Shown piece after piece: positions 18,084 to 27,183 of a stretch of DNA of 64,000 nt. The position numbers were made by a program, and so were the translations under genes. The number at the start of each line of letters is the position of its first letter. Positions within the stretch are counted from its first letter, which is position 1. Source of the stretch: Barnesiella viscericola DSM 18177 (GTDB taxonomy: Bacteria > Bacteroidota > Bacteroidia > Bacteroidales > Barnesiellaceae). The stretch spans positions 1,302,001-1,366,000 of the forward strand of contig NZ_CP007034.1 of assembly GCF_000512915.1 (NCBI RefSeq), written 5' to 3'. The notes beneath the pieces are model-generated. The model had not been told where the DNA came from and did no database searches. It saw only the letters and a list, made by a program, of their open reading frames with translations.

Positions 18084-18482
18084 GCGCGTCCCCCTGTACC
18101 GACGAAAGAGCCGCGGCAAACACCACGCGCCCAGCAGAAGCCCCAACAGCGCCCCGCAACTGTTGGCCAGGAAATCGAACCAGTCGGCACTGCGCCCTGC
18201 GGTCATCGCACCCTGCAACAGCTCCATCAGTCCGCCCCACGCTATCGCCACAAGCAGCCACGCCACCAACCGTCCCGGAGTAAACCCGAAGCCCAGGCGA
18301 TACAGGTCGTAACACCCTACCACAACCAACCCCAGATACATACAGCCATGCACCACCTTGTCGGCCCCTTCGAAAAGGTGTATCTCCTCGGCATGCACCG
18401 GGTCCTCGGCCAGCGAAAGATAGGCAATGACCAGGAATACAAGTACCGTAGGCACGAACGGCCAAATCTTGAAAAAACGCAT
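18054..18482 (-). CDS. VanZ-family membrane protein
   Basis: 142 residues with four membrane helices. VanZ signatures: DKVVHGCMYLGLVVVGCYD near residue 41, GGLMELLQ near 83, and R-S-A-D-W-F-D-F-L-A-N-S-C-G-A near 97. Function of stand-alone VanZ proteins is not settled; the namesake gives low-level teicoplanin resistance. The last 30 bases overlap the end of the convergent MerR gene. It has its own -7 box at 18563-18570. Confidence 0.88.
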   Translation of the reverse strand: MRFFKIWPFVPTVLVFLVIAYLSLAEDPVHAEEIHLFEGADKVVHGCMYLGLVVVGCYDLYRLGFGFTPGRLVAWLLVAIAWGGLMELLQGAMTAGRSADWFDFLANSCGALLGLLLGAWCLPRLFRRYRGTRLFHVVDDFR

Positions 18483-18562
18483 ACGTTTCTAATTCTTTAG
18501 ATGATAGAACATATATCCCGCCCAAGAGGTCGGACAACGCCCCTTCTTAATCAAGATACCCG

Positions 18563-18570
18563 CAAAGGTA
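18563..18570 (-). promoter_or_regulatory. -7 promoter box for the VanZ gene
   Basis: Minus-strand TACCTTTG; leader about 75 bases. Confidence 0.6.
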
Positions 18571-18725
18571 ACGCTTTCCTCCGGCAAAAACAAACCGGGC
18601 CAACTATCCGAAAATCACGACAATTCCTTACTCCCCAAAAGCCTCCATCGATTACATTTTTTTATAAAATCGGCCTAAACTCTTTTTTATCGACACTTTT
18701 TGCAAATGAATAAATTTAAATTTTA

Positions 18726-18733
18726 TACTTTTG
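18726..18733 (+). promoter_or_regulatory. -7 promoter box for the sodium symporter
   Basis: TACTTTTG, 26 bases before the ATG at 18760. Confidence 0.7.
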
Positions 18734-18759
18734 CACTTGAATAATAAGATTGAATAAAA

Positions 18760-20103
18760 ATGGGAGAACATGTAAAATTTGCAACCAAACTGGGCATTAT
18801 CGCCACCACAGTGGGTTCGGCGGTAGGTTTGGGAAATATCTGGCGATTCCCCTACGAAGCCGGCATGAACGGCGGTGGTGCCTTTCTGATGGTCTATATC
18901 CTGTGCGTACTGGTGCTGGGCATACCGGTCATGTGTGCCGAGTTCATCATTGGCCGCCACTCCAAGAGCGATACGGTCGATGCCTTCCGCAAACTGCGTC
19001 CCGGCAGCCGCTGGCACTACATAGGCTACATCGGCATATTGGCCTCGGTACTTATCCTGGGCTACTATCTGGTCATCTCGGGCTGGACCCTCGAATACCT
19101 CTTCCGGGCCATCACCAACGACCTGGCGGGAAAAACCGCTGCCGAGTTCAGGGCCGAGCAGAATGCCTTTATCCAAAGTGATTTACGCCCGTTATTGTGG
19201 ACTTACATCTTCCTGTTTATCAACTATATTGTTCTTTCACGAGGCGTACAGAAGGGTATCGAGAAGATGTCGAACATACTCATGCCGCTACTGTTCGTCA
19301 TACTGCTTGTCTTCTGTGTGCGTTCGCTCACACTGCCGGGTTCGAGCGAAGGGCTCTCCTTCTTCCTGCACCCCGACTTCTCCAAGATTACGCCGCAAGT
19401 CATCATACGGGCCATGGGGCAAGCCTTCTTCTCGCTAAGCCTGGGCATGGGTATCCTCATCACCTACTCCTCCTACTTCACGGCCAAGACCCACCTGATC
19501 AAGACGGCCACCACGGTGGCCATACTCGACACCTCGGTAGCCATACTCTCCGGCATCATCATCTTCCCGGCCGTATTCTCCTGCGGGCTCGACCCCGTAG
19601 CGGGGCCCGACCTGGTGTTCGTCACGCTACCCAACGTCTTCAACCAGATGCCCGTATCGGCCCTGTGGTCGACGCTCTTCTTCCTGTTGCTCACGGTAGC
19701 GGCGCTCACCTCGACGGTATCGCTCTTCGAGGTCTCCATCGCCTTCCTCATCAACTACCTGAACATGAGCCGCAAGAAGGCCACCCGCATCATGATGCTC
19801 GTCATCGCCGTGCTTAGCACCGTCAGCTCGCTGTCGATAGGTTCGTGGAGCGACATTCGCATCTTCGGGAAGACGCTCTTCGACGCCTGCGACTACTTCT
19901 CGGCCATCATCTTGCTGCCCGTGGGCGGACTGCTCATCAGTATCTTCATCGGCTGGTTCTTGAAGAAGAACATCTCGCGCGAGGAGCTCACCAACCGCAA
20001 CAAGCTGCACGAGCCGCTGTTCAGCGCCATCTTCTTCTGCATCAAGTACATTGCCCCAATTATCATCATACTCATCTTCCTGTCGGGATTCGGCATCATC
20101 TGA
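18760..20103 (+). CDS. Sodium-dependent transporter of the neurotransmitter:sodium symporter family
   Basis: 447 residues with about 11-12 membrane helices in the LeuT fold. The first helix carries the family motif GSAVGLGNIWRFPYEAGMNGG, where the unwound segment binds Na+ and substrate. Bacterial members of this length usually take up amino acids such as Trp, Tyr or Leu; the substrate cannot be told here. A small membrane protein gene follows after one base, so the two are surely cotranscribed. Confidence 0.95.
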   Translation: MGEHVKFATKLGIIATTVGSAVGLGNIWRFPYEAGMNGGGAFLMVYILCVLVLGIPVMCAEFIIGRHSKSDTVDAFRKLRPGSRWHYIGYIGILASVLILGYYLVISGWTLEYLFRAITNDLAGKTAAEFRAEQNAFIQSDLRPLLWTYIFLFINYIVLSRGVQKGIEKMSNILMPLLFVILLVFCVRSLTLPGSSEGLSFFLHPDFSKITPQVIIRAMGQAFFSLSLGMGILITYSSYFTAKTHLIKTATTVAILDTSVAILSGIIIFPAVFSCGLDPVAGPDLVFVTLPNVFNQMPVSALWSTLFFLLLTVAALTSTVSLFEVSIAFLINYLNMSRKKATRIMMLVIAVLSTVSSLSIGSWSDIRIFGKTLFDACDYFSAIILLPVGGLLISIFIGWFLKKNISREELTNRNKLHEPLFSAIFFCIKYIAPIIIILIFLSGFGII

Positions 20104-20104
20104 C

Positions 20105-20395
20105 ATGGCTCTGCGGCACGACTCCTACTTCAACCTCTCGAAGGGGGAACGGCGGGCCACCCTGTGGCTGGCCATCGTCCTGGTGATTCTCATCGGGGTA
20201 CGCCTCGCCCGGCAATACCTGCCGGCGCGGGAGAGTGAGGCAGACAGCACCGAGCAAACAACCTTTCAACAGGAATTGAAGGAGTTTGGCAACTCGCTCC
20301 GCGAAAAGGAAACCCCGAGCGGGAAGAAGCAATCGGCTTCCACCCGGGAACCCCGGCAACCTAAAAAGCTGGAACCGGTTCCCCGCGAAGAGTAA
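20105..20395 (+). CDS. Small single-pass membrane protein, N-terminal part resembles ComEA-like proteins of Bacteroidota
   Basis: 96 residues starting one base after the symporter stop. MALRHDSYFNLSKGERRATL is followed by one helix (WLAIVLVILIGVRLARQYL, about 21-39) and a charged, Pro/Lys/Arg-rich tail ending PVPREE. The start resembles the first segment of Bacteroidota helix-hairpin-helix (ComEA-like) membrane proteins, but no HhH repeat follows. It may therefore be a truncated relative or an unrelated partner of the symporter. Function unknown. Confidence 0.7.
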   Translation: MALRHDSYFNLSKGERRATLWLAIVLVILIGVRLARQYLPARESEADSTEQTTFQQELKEFGNSLREKETPSGKKQSASTREPRQPKKLEPVPREE

Positions 20396-20485
20396 TCCCC
20401 CTTTTGCCGACCGCCCAAGAGAGAGGGTGTACAGCCACAACAAAGTTTTTGCCGGAATCATACCGTTCCATTCAACAAAAAGCGT

Positions 20486-20493
20486 TATCTTCG
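20486..20493 (+). promoter_or_regulatory. Candidate -7 box for folP-cdaA
   Basis: TATCTTCG, one base off TAnnTTTG, about 80 bases before the folP start. Confidence 0.4.
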
Positions 20494-20573
20494 CTTAATT
20501 AAAGAAGTCCATCGACACCGAGGCAAGCCGAATCGCCCGGCAATGCCTCCGGGTCCTGCAAGAGATTGTATAT

Positions 20574-21440
20574 ATGATGCTTCGGAACGTACAGAGAAAA
20601 CCGCTATCGTTGAACCTCGGGGGCGAACTCCTTTCGCTGTCGAGGCCCTTGGTTATGGGTATTCTCAACGTAACCCCCGACTCGTTCTATGCCGGCAGCC
20701 GCACCCCCGAGCGGGAGCAGATTGCCGCCCGGGTGCACCAGATGGTCGACGAAGGGGCCGACATCATCGACATCGGCGCCTACTCGTCGCGCCAACAGGC
20801 TACCGACATTACCCCCGACGAGGAGATGCACCGCCTTGCCACGGGGCTCGAAATCATTCGCCGGCTCTACCCGCAGGCCCATGTATCGGTCGATACCTTC
20901 CGGGCCGATGTGGCCGCCCGCTGCGTGCGGGAATACGGGGTGCAGATCATCAACGACATCTCGGGCGGCGAACTCGACCCGCACATGTTCGAGACCGTGG
21001 CCGAACTGAAAACGGCCTATATTCTCATGCACATGAAGGGCTCGCCACAGACGATGATGCAGCAAACGCACTACGACCACCTTATCGCCGAGATGCTCTA
21101 CTACTTTGCCGAGCGCATCGCCCGGCTCGAAAGCCTCGGGGTGAACGACATCATCATCGACCCGGGCTTCGGTTTCAGCAAAACCCTCGACGACAACTAC
21201 CGGCTCATGAACCGGCTCGACGAATTTGCCCGCATCGGCCTGCCTCTGCTGGTAGGCATATCGCGCAAATCGATGATATACAAACTGCTGGGCTCGACAC
21301 CCGACGAGAGTCTCAACGGCACCACGGTGCTCAACACGCTGGCTCTGCTGGGAGGGGCTCACATCTTGCGGGTGCACGACGTCAAAGCGGCCGTCGAGAC
21401 GGTCAACTTAGTTTCCAAAACCTTACAATCGACAGACTGA
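20574..21440 (+). CDS. folP: Dihydropteroate synthase
   Basis: 288 residues. It condenses pABA with the pterin pyrophosphate in folate synthesis and is the sulfonamide target. NVTPDSF (32-38), the DIG loop at about 65-72, NDISGG (127-132), DPGFGFSK (196-203) and ISRKS (229-233) are all present. The second loop reads DIGAYSSRQQ where many enzymes have D-x-G-G-E-S-T-R-P-G. The next gene, cdaA, starts one base after the stop, a pairing common in Bacteroidota. Confidence 0.97.
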   Translation: MMLRNVQRKPLSLNLGGELLSLSRPLVMGILNVTPDSFYAGSRTPEREQIAARVHQMVDEGADIIDIGAYSSRQQATDITPDEEMHRLATGLEIIRRLYPQAHVSVDTFRADVAARCVREYGVQIINDISGGELDPHMFETVAELKTAYILMHMKGSPQTMMQQTHYDHLIAEMLYYFAERIARLESLGVNDIIIDPGFGFSKTLDDNYRLMNRLDEFARIGLPLLVGISRKSMIYKLLGSTPDESLNGTTVLNTLALLGGAHILRVHDVKAAVETVNLVSKTLQSTD

Positions 21441-21441
21441 C

Positions 21442-22206
21442 ATGTTTTCATTCGGCATAAAAGACATTATCGACATACTCATCGTGGCCTTGCTGCTCTA
21501 CACCCTCTACAAGATGATGAAGGAGTCGGGCACGATAAGCATCTTTACCGGGGTGCTGGCCTTCGTGGGGGTGTGGATCGTGGTCAAACAGATACTCGAC
21601 ATGCGGCTCATCGGCTCCATCATGGACAAGTTCATGAGCGTGGGTCTGCTCATTCTCGTCATTCTGTTTCAGGACGAAATCAAACGGTTTCTCGTGCAAC
21701 TGGGCTCCCACAAGCGATGGCGGTTCTTCTTCAACTTCTTCCTCAAACACAAGGAGCAGGGCGAAAAGCCCTACATCATACCGGTCGTCTATGCCTGCAT
21801 GAACATGGCCAAGACCAAGACGGGCGCCCTCATCGTCATCGAACAGGGGGTATCGCTCGACAACTACAAGAACACCGGCGACACCATCAATGCCAACGTG
21901 AACGCGCGGCTCATCGAGAACATCTTCTTCAAGAACAGCCCGCTGCACGACGGCGCCCTCATCATTGCCAACGACCGCATTGCCGCCGCGGCCTGCATCT
22001 TGCCGGTATCGCACAACAACAAGATTCCCAAATCGATGGGACTGCGTCACCGCTCGGCCCTGGGCATCACCGAGGTGACCGATGCGCTGGCCATCGTCGT
22101 GTCGGAAGAGACGGGCAACATCTCGCTCGCCCACAACGGCAAAATCACCACTAAAATATCGGGTAAGGACCTGGAACGCATGCTGGTACAGGAGGCTATC
22201 GACTAG
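21442..22206 (+). CDS. cdaA: Diadenylate cyclase CdaA
   Basis: 254 residues. Three N-terminal membrane helices (about 8-24, 33-50, 62-78), then a DAC (DisA_N) domain with the catalytic DGA (170-172) and RHRSA (202-206) motifs. It makes the second messenger c-di-AMP from two ATP at the membrane. No CdaR or GlmM gene is nearby, unlike Firmicutes; coupling to folP is the usual Bacteroidota arrangement. The gene ends 22 bases from the convergent DNA methyltransferase. Confidence 0.97.
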   Translation: MFSFGIKDIIDILIVALLLYTLYKMMKESGTISIFTGVLAFVGVWIVVKQILDMRLIGSIMDKFMSVGLLILVILFQDEIKRFLVQLGSHKRWRFFFNFFLKHKEQGEKPYIIPVVYACMNMAKTKTGALIVIEQGVSLDNYKNTGDTINANVNARLIENIFFKNSPLHDGALIIANDRIAAAACILPVSHNNKIPKSMGLRHRSALGITEVTDALAIVVSEETGNISLAHNGKITTKISGKDLERMLVQEAID

Positions 22207-22228
22207 TGCCCCGTACCCACAGAAGAAG

Positions 22229-23197
22229 TCAATCGCAGGCGGTCGACGACCCCGTGTGGGCCTTCTGCTCGGCCAGCGTATTGCGCTCCCAGAATACCCC
22301 GTCGGCATAACCTTGAATCGACGGGTCACGCTCGGCCAGGCTCAGCCGCTTGGCCGCCCACAGGCAATACTCCTCATTCAGCTCCACCCCCAGATAGCGG
22401 CGGTTCAGTTTCTTGGCCACCACGGCCGCGGTACCGCTCCCCAGGAAGGGATCGAAGACGAGGTCGCCCTCGCGCGACGAGGCCAGAATCAACTTGGCAT
22501 AGAGCTTCTCGGGCTTCTGTGTAGGGTGGTCGGTATTCTCGGGCATCGACCAGAAGGGAATGCTGATATCGTCCCAAAAGTTCGAGGGACAGGTGAGGCG
22601 GAAATTTCCCCGGTCGCTCTCCTCCCAATCCTTGGGTTTTCCATTCTGCCGGTAAGGCGCCAGCACCCGCCGCTTCTGCTTTACCGCCTCGACATTGAAA
22701 TAGTAGTGACGCTTGTCCTTCACCCCATACCAGATGTCCTCCATGCCGTTCTTCCAGTTCTGCCGGGCCCCCTTGCCCTTCTCGCGCTGCCAGGTGATGC
22801 GGTTGAGCACCGTGAGCTCCTCGGCCATCACCGTCTGCAAGGCGGCAGTACATCGCCAGTCGCCGCACAGGTAGAGCGACCCGGTGGGTTTCAGCTTCTC
22901 GCACACCCGGTGGAACCAGCTGCGCAGGTAGTCCAGATAGGCCTCTTGCGAACGGGCTTGAAAGTTCATGCCGTGGAAATCCTTCGACAGGTTGTAGGGA
23001 GGATCGACGATAATAAGGTCGGCCAAGCGGTCGGGGATACGGTCGAGCACCGCCAGGAGGTCGCCCCGGATAATCCGGTTGTCGAAATCGAAACCGTCGG
23101 TTACCGCCTCGGCCGGCGTAATCAATTGGCTCAACGCCGCCACCTCGTCGGGGGTAATCGTTATGGTGCGGTTGTTCTTGGCACGTTTCTTCTCCAT
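22229..23197 (-). CDS. DNA methyltransferase, beta-class amino-methyltransferase (probably N6-adenine)
   Basis: 322 residues. Catalytic motif IV DPPYN (65-69) comes before the AdoMet motif I region (DPFLGSGTAAVVAKKL, about residue 240-260), the beta-class order. The context VDPPYNLSKDFHGMNF resembles second methylases of DpnII/MboI-like systems, but the target cannot be read from sequence alone. No restriction nuclease gene is adjacent; neighbours are cdaA and typA. It may be an orphan regulatory methylase. Start ATG gives a lysine-rich N-terminus (MEKKRAKNNR). Confidence 0.9.
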   Translation of the reverse strand: MEKKRAKNNRTITITPDEVAALSQLITPAEAVTDGFDFDNRIIRGDLLAVLDRIPDRLADLIIVDPPYNLSKDFHGMNFQARSQEAYLDYLRSWFHRVCEKLKPTGSLYLCGDWRCTAALQTVMAEELTVLNRITWQREKGKGARQNWKNGMEDIWYGVKDKRHYYFNVEAVKQKRRVLAPYRQNGKPKDWEESDRGNFRLTCPSNFWDDISIPFWSMPENTDHPTQKPEKLYAKLILASSREGDLVFDPFLGSGTAAVVAKKLNRRYLGVELNEEYCLWAAKRLSLAERDPSIQGYADGVFWERNTLAEQKAHTGSSTACD

Positions 23198-23285
23198 ACA
23201 CTCATTCCGGGACCGGGACTTGTCCGGCCAACCCGTCGGTGAAGATAGTCAATTTTCGGCAAATCGGCGGCTACCCCACCCCTGA

Positions 23286-23325
23286 AAAAAAAGAAGAGGG
23301 GCACGAAACTGGTTTCGCCCCCCTC
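23286..23325 (-). terminator. Rho-independent terminator of typA
   Basis: CGAAAC (23304-23309) pairs with GTTTCG (23312-23317), with an outer GAGGGG/CCCCTC stem. Minus strand continues into a run of T (A run 23286-23292). Confidence 0.8.
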
Positions 23326-23353
23326 TCTGTATCCTAAAAGTCTGATAGATTCC

Positions 23354-25153
23354 TCACGAACGGTTGGCCCGCTTGCGCTCGGTCTCGTCGAGAATGATTT
23401 TGCGCAAACGCAAGTGGTGAGGGGTTACCTCGACATATTCATCTTCTTTGATGTATTCGAGCGCCTCTTCCAAACTGAAAATGACCGGCGGAACGATGTG
23501 AGCCTTGTCATCGGCACCCGACGCACGCATGTTGGTCAGCTTCTTCGACTTGGTTACATTCACCACAATATCGTTCTCCTTGGCGTTCTCGCCTACAACC
23601 TGACCGGCATAGACCTCCTCTTGCGGGAAGATGAAGAAGCGGCCACGATCCTGCAACTTGTCGATGGCATAGGCATAGGCCGTGCCCGACTCCATGGCGA
23701 TGAGCGAACCGTTGGTACGACGATCGATATTGCCCTTCCAGGGTTGATATTCGAGGAAGCGGTGTGCCATGATGGCCTCGCCGGCCGAAGCGGTCAGTAC
23801 ATTGGTACGCAACCCGATGATGCCGCGCGAAGGAATTTGGAACTCGATGTGTATGCGGTCGTTCTGGGTGGTCATCGACACCATCTCGCCCTTGCGGCGG
23901 GTTACCATATCGATAATCTTGCTGGCATACTCCTCGGGCAGGTTGATGGTAAGCAATTCGACCGGTTCGCATTTCTGCCCGTCAATCTCCTTGATGATTA
24001 CCTGCGGCTGACCTACCTGCAACTCATAACCCTCGCGGCGCATCGTCTCAATCAAAACCGACAAGTGCAACACGCCACGGCCATAGACCGTCCAGGCATC
24101 GTCGCTATCGCCCCGCTCCACACGCAGAGCCAGATTCTTGTCGAGCTCGCGTTTCAAGCGCTCGGCAATGTGACGCGAAGTAACATATTTACCGTCCTTC
24201 CCGAAGAAGGGCGAATCGTTAATCGTAAACAACATCGACATCGTGGGCTCGTCGATGGCAATACGAGGCAAAGCCTCGGGCTCATTGGCATCGGCAATGG
24301 TATCGCCAATCTCGAAATTCTCGATACCCACGAGAGCGCAAATATCGCCCGACTCTACCGACTGCACTTTGGTGCGGCCCATACCCTCGAACACGTCGAG
24401 CTCCTTGATGCGCTGCTTCACCGTCGAGCCGTCTTTCTTGCACAGAGCGACCTCCATGCCCTCTTTCAACACACCGCGGTGTACACGACCCACGGCGATA
24501 CGGCCTACATACGACGAATAGTCGAGCGAGGTAATCAGCATCTGGGGCGTACCTTCGAGATGTTGCGGCTCAGGAATGTATTTGATGATGGCATCGAGCA
24601 GCGGGGTAATGTTGTCGGTCGGTTTGCGCCAGTCGGTCGAGAACCAGCCCTGCTTGGCCGAACCGTATATGGTGGGAAAATCGAGCTGGTCTTCGGTAGC
24701 ATCGAGGCTGAACATGAGGTCGAGCACCATCTCCTGCACCTCGTCGGGGCGGCAGTTCGGCTTATCCACCTTGTTAATAACCACGATAGGCTTCAACCCT
24801 ATCTCGATAGCCTTCTGCAACACAAAGCGGGTTTGCGGCATGGGGCCCTCGAAGGCATCGACCAGCAGCAGACAGCCGTCGGCCATGTTGAGCACACGCT
24901 CCACCTCACCTCCGAAATCGGAGTGCCCCGGAGTGTCTATAATATTGATTTTGTAATCTTTGTACCGAATAGAAACATTCTTGGAGAGAATCGTGATACC
25001 TCGTTCCCGTTCCAAATCATTATTATCCAATATCAACTCTCCGGAGTTCTGGTTCTCGCGAAAAAGGTGTCCGGCCAAAAGCATTTTGTCCACCAGCGTC
25101 GTCTTGCCGTGGTCGACGTGAGCGATAATCGCAATGTTTCTGATTTTCTGCAT
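23354..25153 (-). CDS. typA: Translational GTPase TypA/BipA
   Basis: 599 residues from the MQKIRNIAI start (ATG 25151-25153); an upstream start adds 11 unlikely residues. GTPase motifs: AHVDHGKTT (G1), RERGITI (G2), [16 protein letters not shown] (G3), [10 protein letters not shown] (G4). EF-G-like domains II, III and V and the BipA-specific C-terminal domain follow. It binds ribosomes and helps assembly or translation under stress and cold. Its own -7 box and terminator make it a single-gene transcript. Confidence 0.98.
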   Translation of the reverse strand: MQKIRNIAIIAHVDHGKTTLVDKMLLAGHLFRENQNSGELILDNNDLERERGITILSKNVSIRYKDYKINIIDTPGHSDFGGEVERVLNMADGCLLLVDAFEGPMPQTRFVLQKAIEIGLKPIVVINKVDKPNCRPDEVQEMVLDLMFSLDATEDQLDFPTIYGSAKQGWFSTDWRKPTDNITPLLDAIIKYIPEPQHLEGTPQMLITSLDYSSYVGRIAVGRVHRGVLKEGMEVALCKKDGSTVKQRIKELDVFEGMGRTKVQSVESGDICALVGIENFEIGDTIADANEPEALPRIAIDEPTMSMLFTINDSPFFGKDGKYVTSRHIAERLKRELDKNLALRVERGDSDDAWTVYGRGVLHLSVLIETMRREGYELQVGQPQVIIKEIDGQKCEPVELLTINLPEEYASKIIDMVTRRKGEMVSMTTQNDRIHIEFQIPSRGIIGLRTNVLTASAGEAIMAHRFLEYQPWKGNIDRRTNGSLIAMESGTAYAYAIDKLQDRGRFFIFPQEEVYAGQVVGENAKENDIVVNVTKSKKLTNMRASGADDKAHIVPPVIFSLEEALEYIKEDEYVEVTPHHLRLRKIILDETERKRANRS

Positions 25154-25227
25154 ATAACCTATTTTAACCAAGTAAAGGGCACACACAACGCAAGTTACAC
25201 CTGCAACAGCCTCTACGTTTCAAGGTG

Positions 25228-25235
25228 CAAAGTTA
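25228..25235 (-). promoter_or_regulatory. -7 promoter box for typA
   Basis: Minus-strand TAACTTTG; leader about 70 bases. The position favours the start at 25153 but does not exclude the ATG farther upstream. Confidence 0.6.
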
Positions 25236-25373
25236 CTATATTTTTTTAAATGATACATCACTCTGCGGCGTTTAGTATTGTTTCTGTCACCGGATTGCCT
25301 GCCTCTCGGGCTCATCACGGCATATCACAAAAGTACCTTCCACCCTCCCCCTCGAAAAAAGAGGCTTTATTTT

Positions 25374-25404
25374 TTTGTAACTCAAAAACAAATAGCTACC
25401 TTTG
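25374..25404 (+). promoter_or_regulatory. Complete -33/-7 promoter of rpsO
   Basis: TTTG at 25374-25377 and TACCTTTG at 25397-25404 with a 19-base spacer, the best full match to the Bacteroidota consensus in the window. Confidence 0.8.
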
Positions 25405-25443
25405 TGCGCTCAATAATTTATATTAACAACAAAACTCAAAGAA

Positions 25444-25719
25444 ATGTACTTAGATTCTGAGAAAAAGAAAGAGATCTTTGGGAAATACGGAAAGTCCAAT
25501 ACTGATACTGGCTCACCCGAAGCGCAGATTGCATTATTTTCCTACCGTATAGCCCATTTGACTGAGCACTTGAAGTCAAATCACAAAGATCATAGCACTG
25601 AACGAGCTCTTAAAATGTTGGTTGGTAAACGTCGTCGTTTGCTCGACTACCTCATCAAGGTCGACATCAACCGCTACCGTGCCATCATCGCACAAAAAGA
25701 GCTGGGTATCAGAAAGTAA
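25444..25719 (+). CDS. rpsO: 30S ribosomal protein S15
   Basis: 91 residues (usual about 89). All core features are present: TGSPEAQIALFSYRIAHLTEHL, the HKDHSTERALKMLVGKRRRL block that contacts 16S rRNA, and the YRAIIAQKELGIRK end. It binds the central domain of 16S rRNA early in assembly. Unlike many bacteria, pnp does not follow; the gene is closed by a strong terminator and is a single-gene unit. Confidence 0.99.
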   Translation: MYLDSEKKKEIFGKYGKSNTDTGSPEAQIALFSYRIAHLTEHLKSNHKDHSTERALKMLVGKRRRLLDYLIKVDINRYRAIIAQKELGIRK

Positions 25720-25743
25720 TTCTTTACGCTACACAGCAAAAAG

Positions 25744-25774
25744 AAAAGCGATTCGAAAACGAATCGCTTTTTTT
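25744..25774 (+). terminator. Bidirectional terminator between rpsO and lipoprotein gene
   Basis: 12-bp perfect stem (25744-25755 with 25760-25771), AAAA loop, then TTT. Symmetric A/T runs let it serve both convergent genes. Confidence 0.9.
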
Positions 25775-25801
25775 GTATCCTTACCGAAGGTGCCGGCCCG
25801 C

Positions 25802-26395
25802 TCAATCGTCATAACGCTCCATTTCATAGCCATAGCTGGACGAGCTATAACTGTCGCTGTAAAGAATCAGCGTAGTGGCATAATCCTCGTCCCGACCATA
25901 GGCCCACAAATTGGCCCGATAGTGGAACATCTCGCCATCGCCACTAAGATCGACCCACTCTTTGTAGAACTCGTGATAAGCGCTGCCTTCTTCCGACTCA
26001 AATCCAAACACGAAGCCGACGAAGCCGTCGCCATCGAGGTCGCACGGGCAAGTATAATCGGTAATCATCTCCGACGGGAGGGTGCCCCCACCCAGACTTT
26101 GACGGTTCAAAACCACCTCACTCGAGAAATGGAAATGTGCCTGGCCGTTGGAAAACTCAATCCACTCAATCGAACAGGGAAGTTCTTCACCCACATAGGC
26201 CATCTCGCCCGACGGGTTCTCGACATAACCGGCTTTTACTACCCGCCACTTACCGGCCAGAGCCGTGGTATAATTCCCTTGTATGGGTTCGTCGTCGCCC
26301 CCGAAAAGGTCGTCCATCAACTCGCTGCACGAGGTCAGAGAGACTACCGTCAGGGAGACCAGCAGCATCCGCAATATACTATCTTTCAGTCTCAT
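25802..26395 (-). CDS. Lipoprotein, downstream member of a tandem pair (family not recognised)
   Basis: 197 residues. Lipobox SLTSC puts the lipidated cysteine at 23; the following SELMDDLFGGDDE is an acidic spacer of a type seen in exported Bacteroidota lipoproteins. It shares with its upstream neighbour ALAGKWRVV, WIEFSNGQAHFHFS, a TDYTCxCxLDG segment, DEDYATTL and a YDD end; by eye about half of positions match. Three cysteines after the lipid site (in LPCSIEW and TCPC) are kept in both. The size and the GKWRV start hint at a lipocalin-like small barrel, but this is a guess. Confidence 0.8.
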   Translation of the reverse strand: MRLKDSILRMLLVSLTVVSLTSCSELMDDLFGGDDEPIQGNYTTALAGKWRVVKAGYVENPSGEMAYVGEELPCSIEWIEFSNGQAHFHFSSEVVLNRQSLGGGTLPSEMITDYTCPCDLDGDGFVGFVFGFESEEGSAYHEFYKEWVDLSGDGEMFHYRANLWAYGRDEDYATTLILYSDSYSSSSYGYEMERYDD

Positions 26396-26437
26396 ATTCT
26401 TCTTTTTATTAAACTCACAAACTCATAGCTTGTACAA

Positions 26438-27040
26438 TCAGTCGTCGTAACGCTTCATCTCATAGCCAAAGTCGACACACTCGGCATTGGTGCCATAGAG
26501 CACAAGCGTGGTGGCATAGTCCTCGTCCTTGCCATAGGCCCACTGACGCACCGACGAGTAGAATATCTCTCCGGTATCGCCCATATCATACTCGGCATAG
26601 GTCTCGACATAGCTGTCCCGATCGCTGTCGTATCTGAACCCGAAGACGAAATTATGGAAACCACTCCCGTCGAGTTCACACGTACAAGTATAATCGGTCA
26701 TGGTTGTCGAGGGTCTCTCACTCCCGCCAAAGCCGAGGTAATCGAGGGTTACCGGCTGTGAAAAGTGAAAATGAGCCTGACCGTTGGAAAATTCGATCCA
26801 CTCGAGCGAACAGGGCACTTCACCCCCTTCTCTCACATGAGCCATCTCTTCCGGTACATTTTCAATATCCCCGGCAGCTACGACCCTCCACTTACCGGCA
26901 AGGGCTGTCGAGAAATTACACTGAATGGAGTCCTCCTCTCCATCTCCAAAAAGTTCCTCCATCAATTCGCCGCACGATGTAAAAGAAAGCAGCACACTCA
27001 GGCACAACAGTACCCCCGAAATTTTTCTTAAACTGATCAT
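26438..27040 (-). CDS. Lipoprotein, upstream member of a tandem pair (family not recognised)
   Basis: 200 residues. Lipobox SFTSC with Cys23, the same spacing as the downstream copy, then GELMEELFGDGEE. Shared blocks are ALAGKWRVV, WIEFSNGQAHFHFS, MTDYTCTCELDG, GKDEDYATTLVLYG and a C-terminal YEMKRYDD. The 42-base gap and common orientation suggest one transcript from the -7 box at 27102-27109. A recent tandem duplication followed by divergence of the middle (residues about 90-165) is the simplest explanation. Confidence 0.8.
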   Translation of the reverse strand: MISLRKISGVLLCLSVLLSFTSCGELMEELFGDGEEDSIQCNFSTALAGKWRVVAAGDIENVPEEMAHVREGGEVPCSLEWIEFSNGQAHFHFSQPVTLDYLGFGGSERPSTTMTDYTCTCELDGSGFHNFVFGFRYDSDRDSYVETYAEYDMGDTGEIFYSSVRQWAYGKDEDYATTLVLYGTNAECVDFGYEMKRYDD

Positions 27041-27101
27041 TGTATATATTCGATTAAAAGATTTGTCTATCTCAGCACCGTAATACAGTCACTTCACGCC
27101 T

Positions 27102-27109
27102 CAAAGATA
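27102..27109 (-). promoter_or_regulatory. -7 promoter box for the tandem lipoproteins
   Basis: Minus-strand TATCTTTG; leader about 55 bases to the start at 27040. Confidence 0.65.
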
Positions 27110-27183
27110 ACATTCTTTTACATACTATCACCTCGATGCCCTCCTTTATTTATCAAAAATCTCACGTTGTCTCATAAACGACT

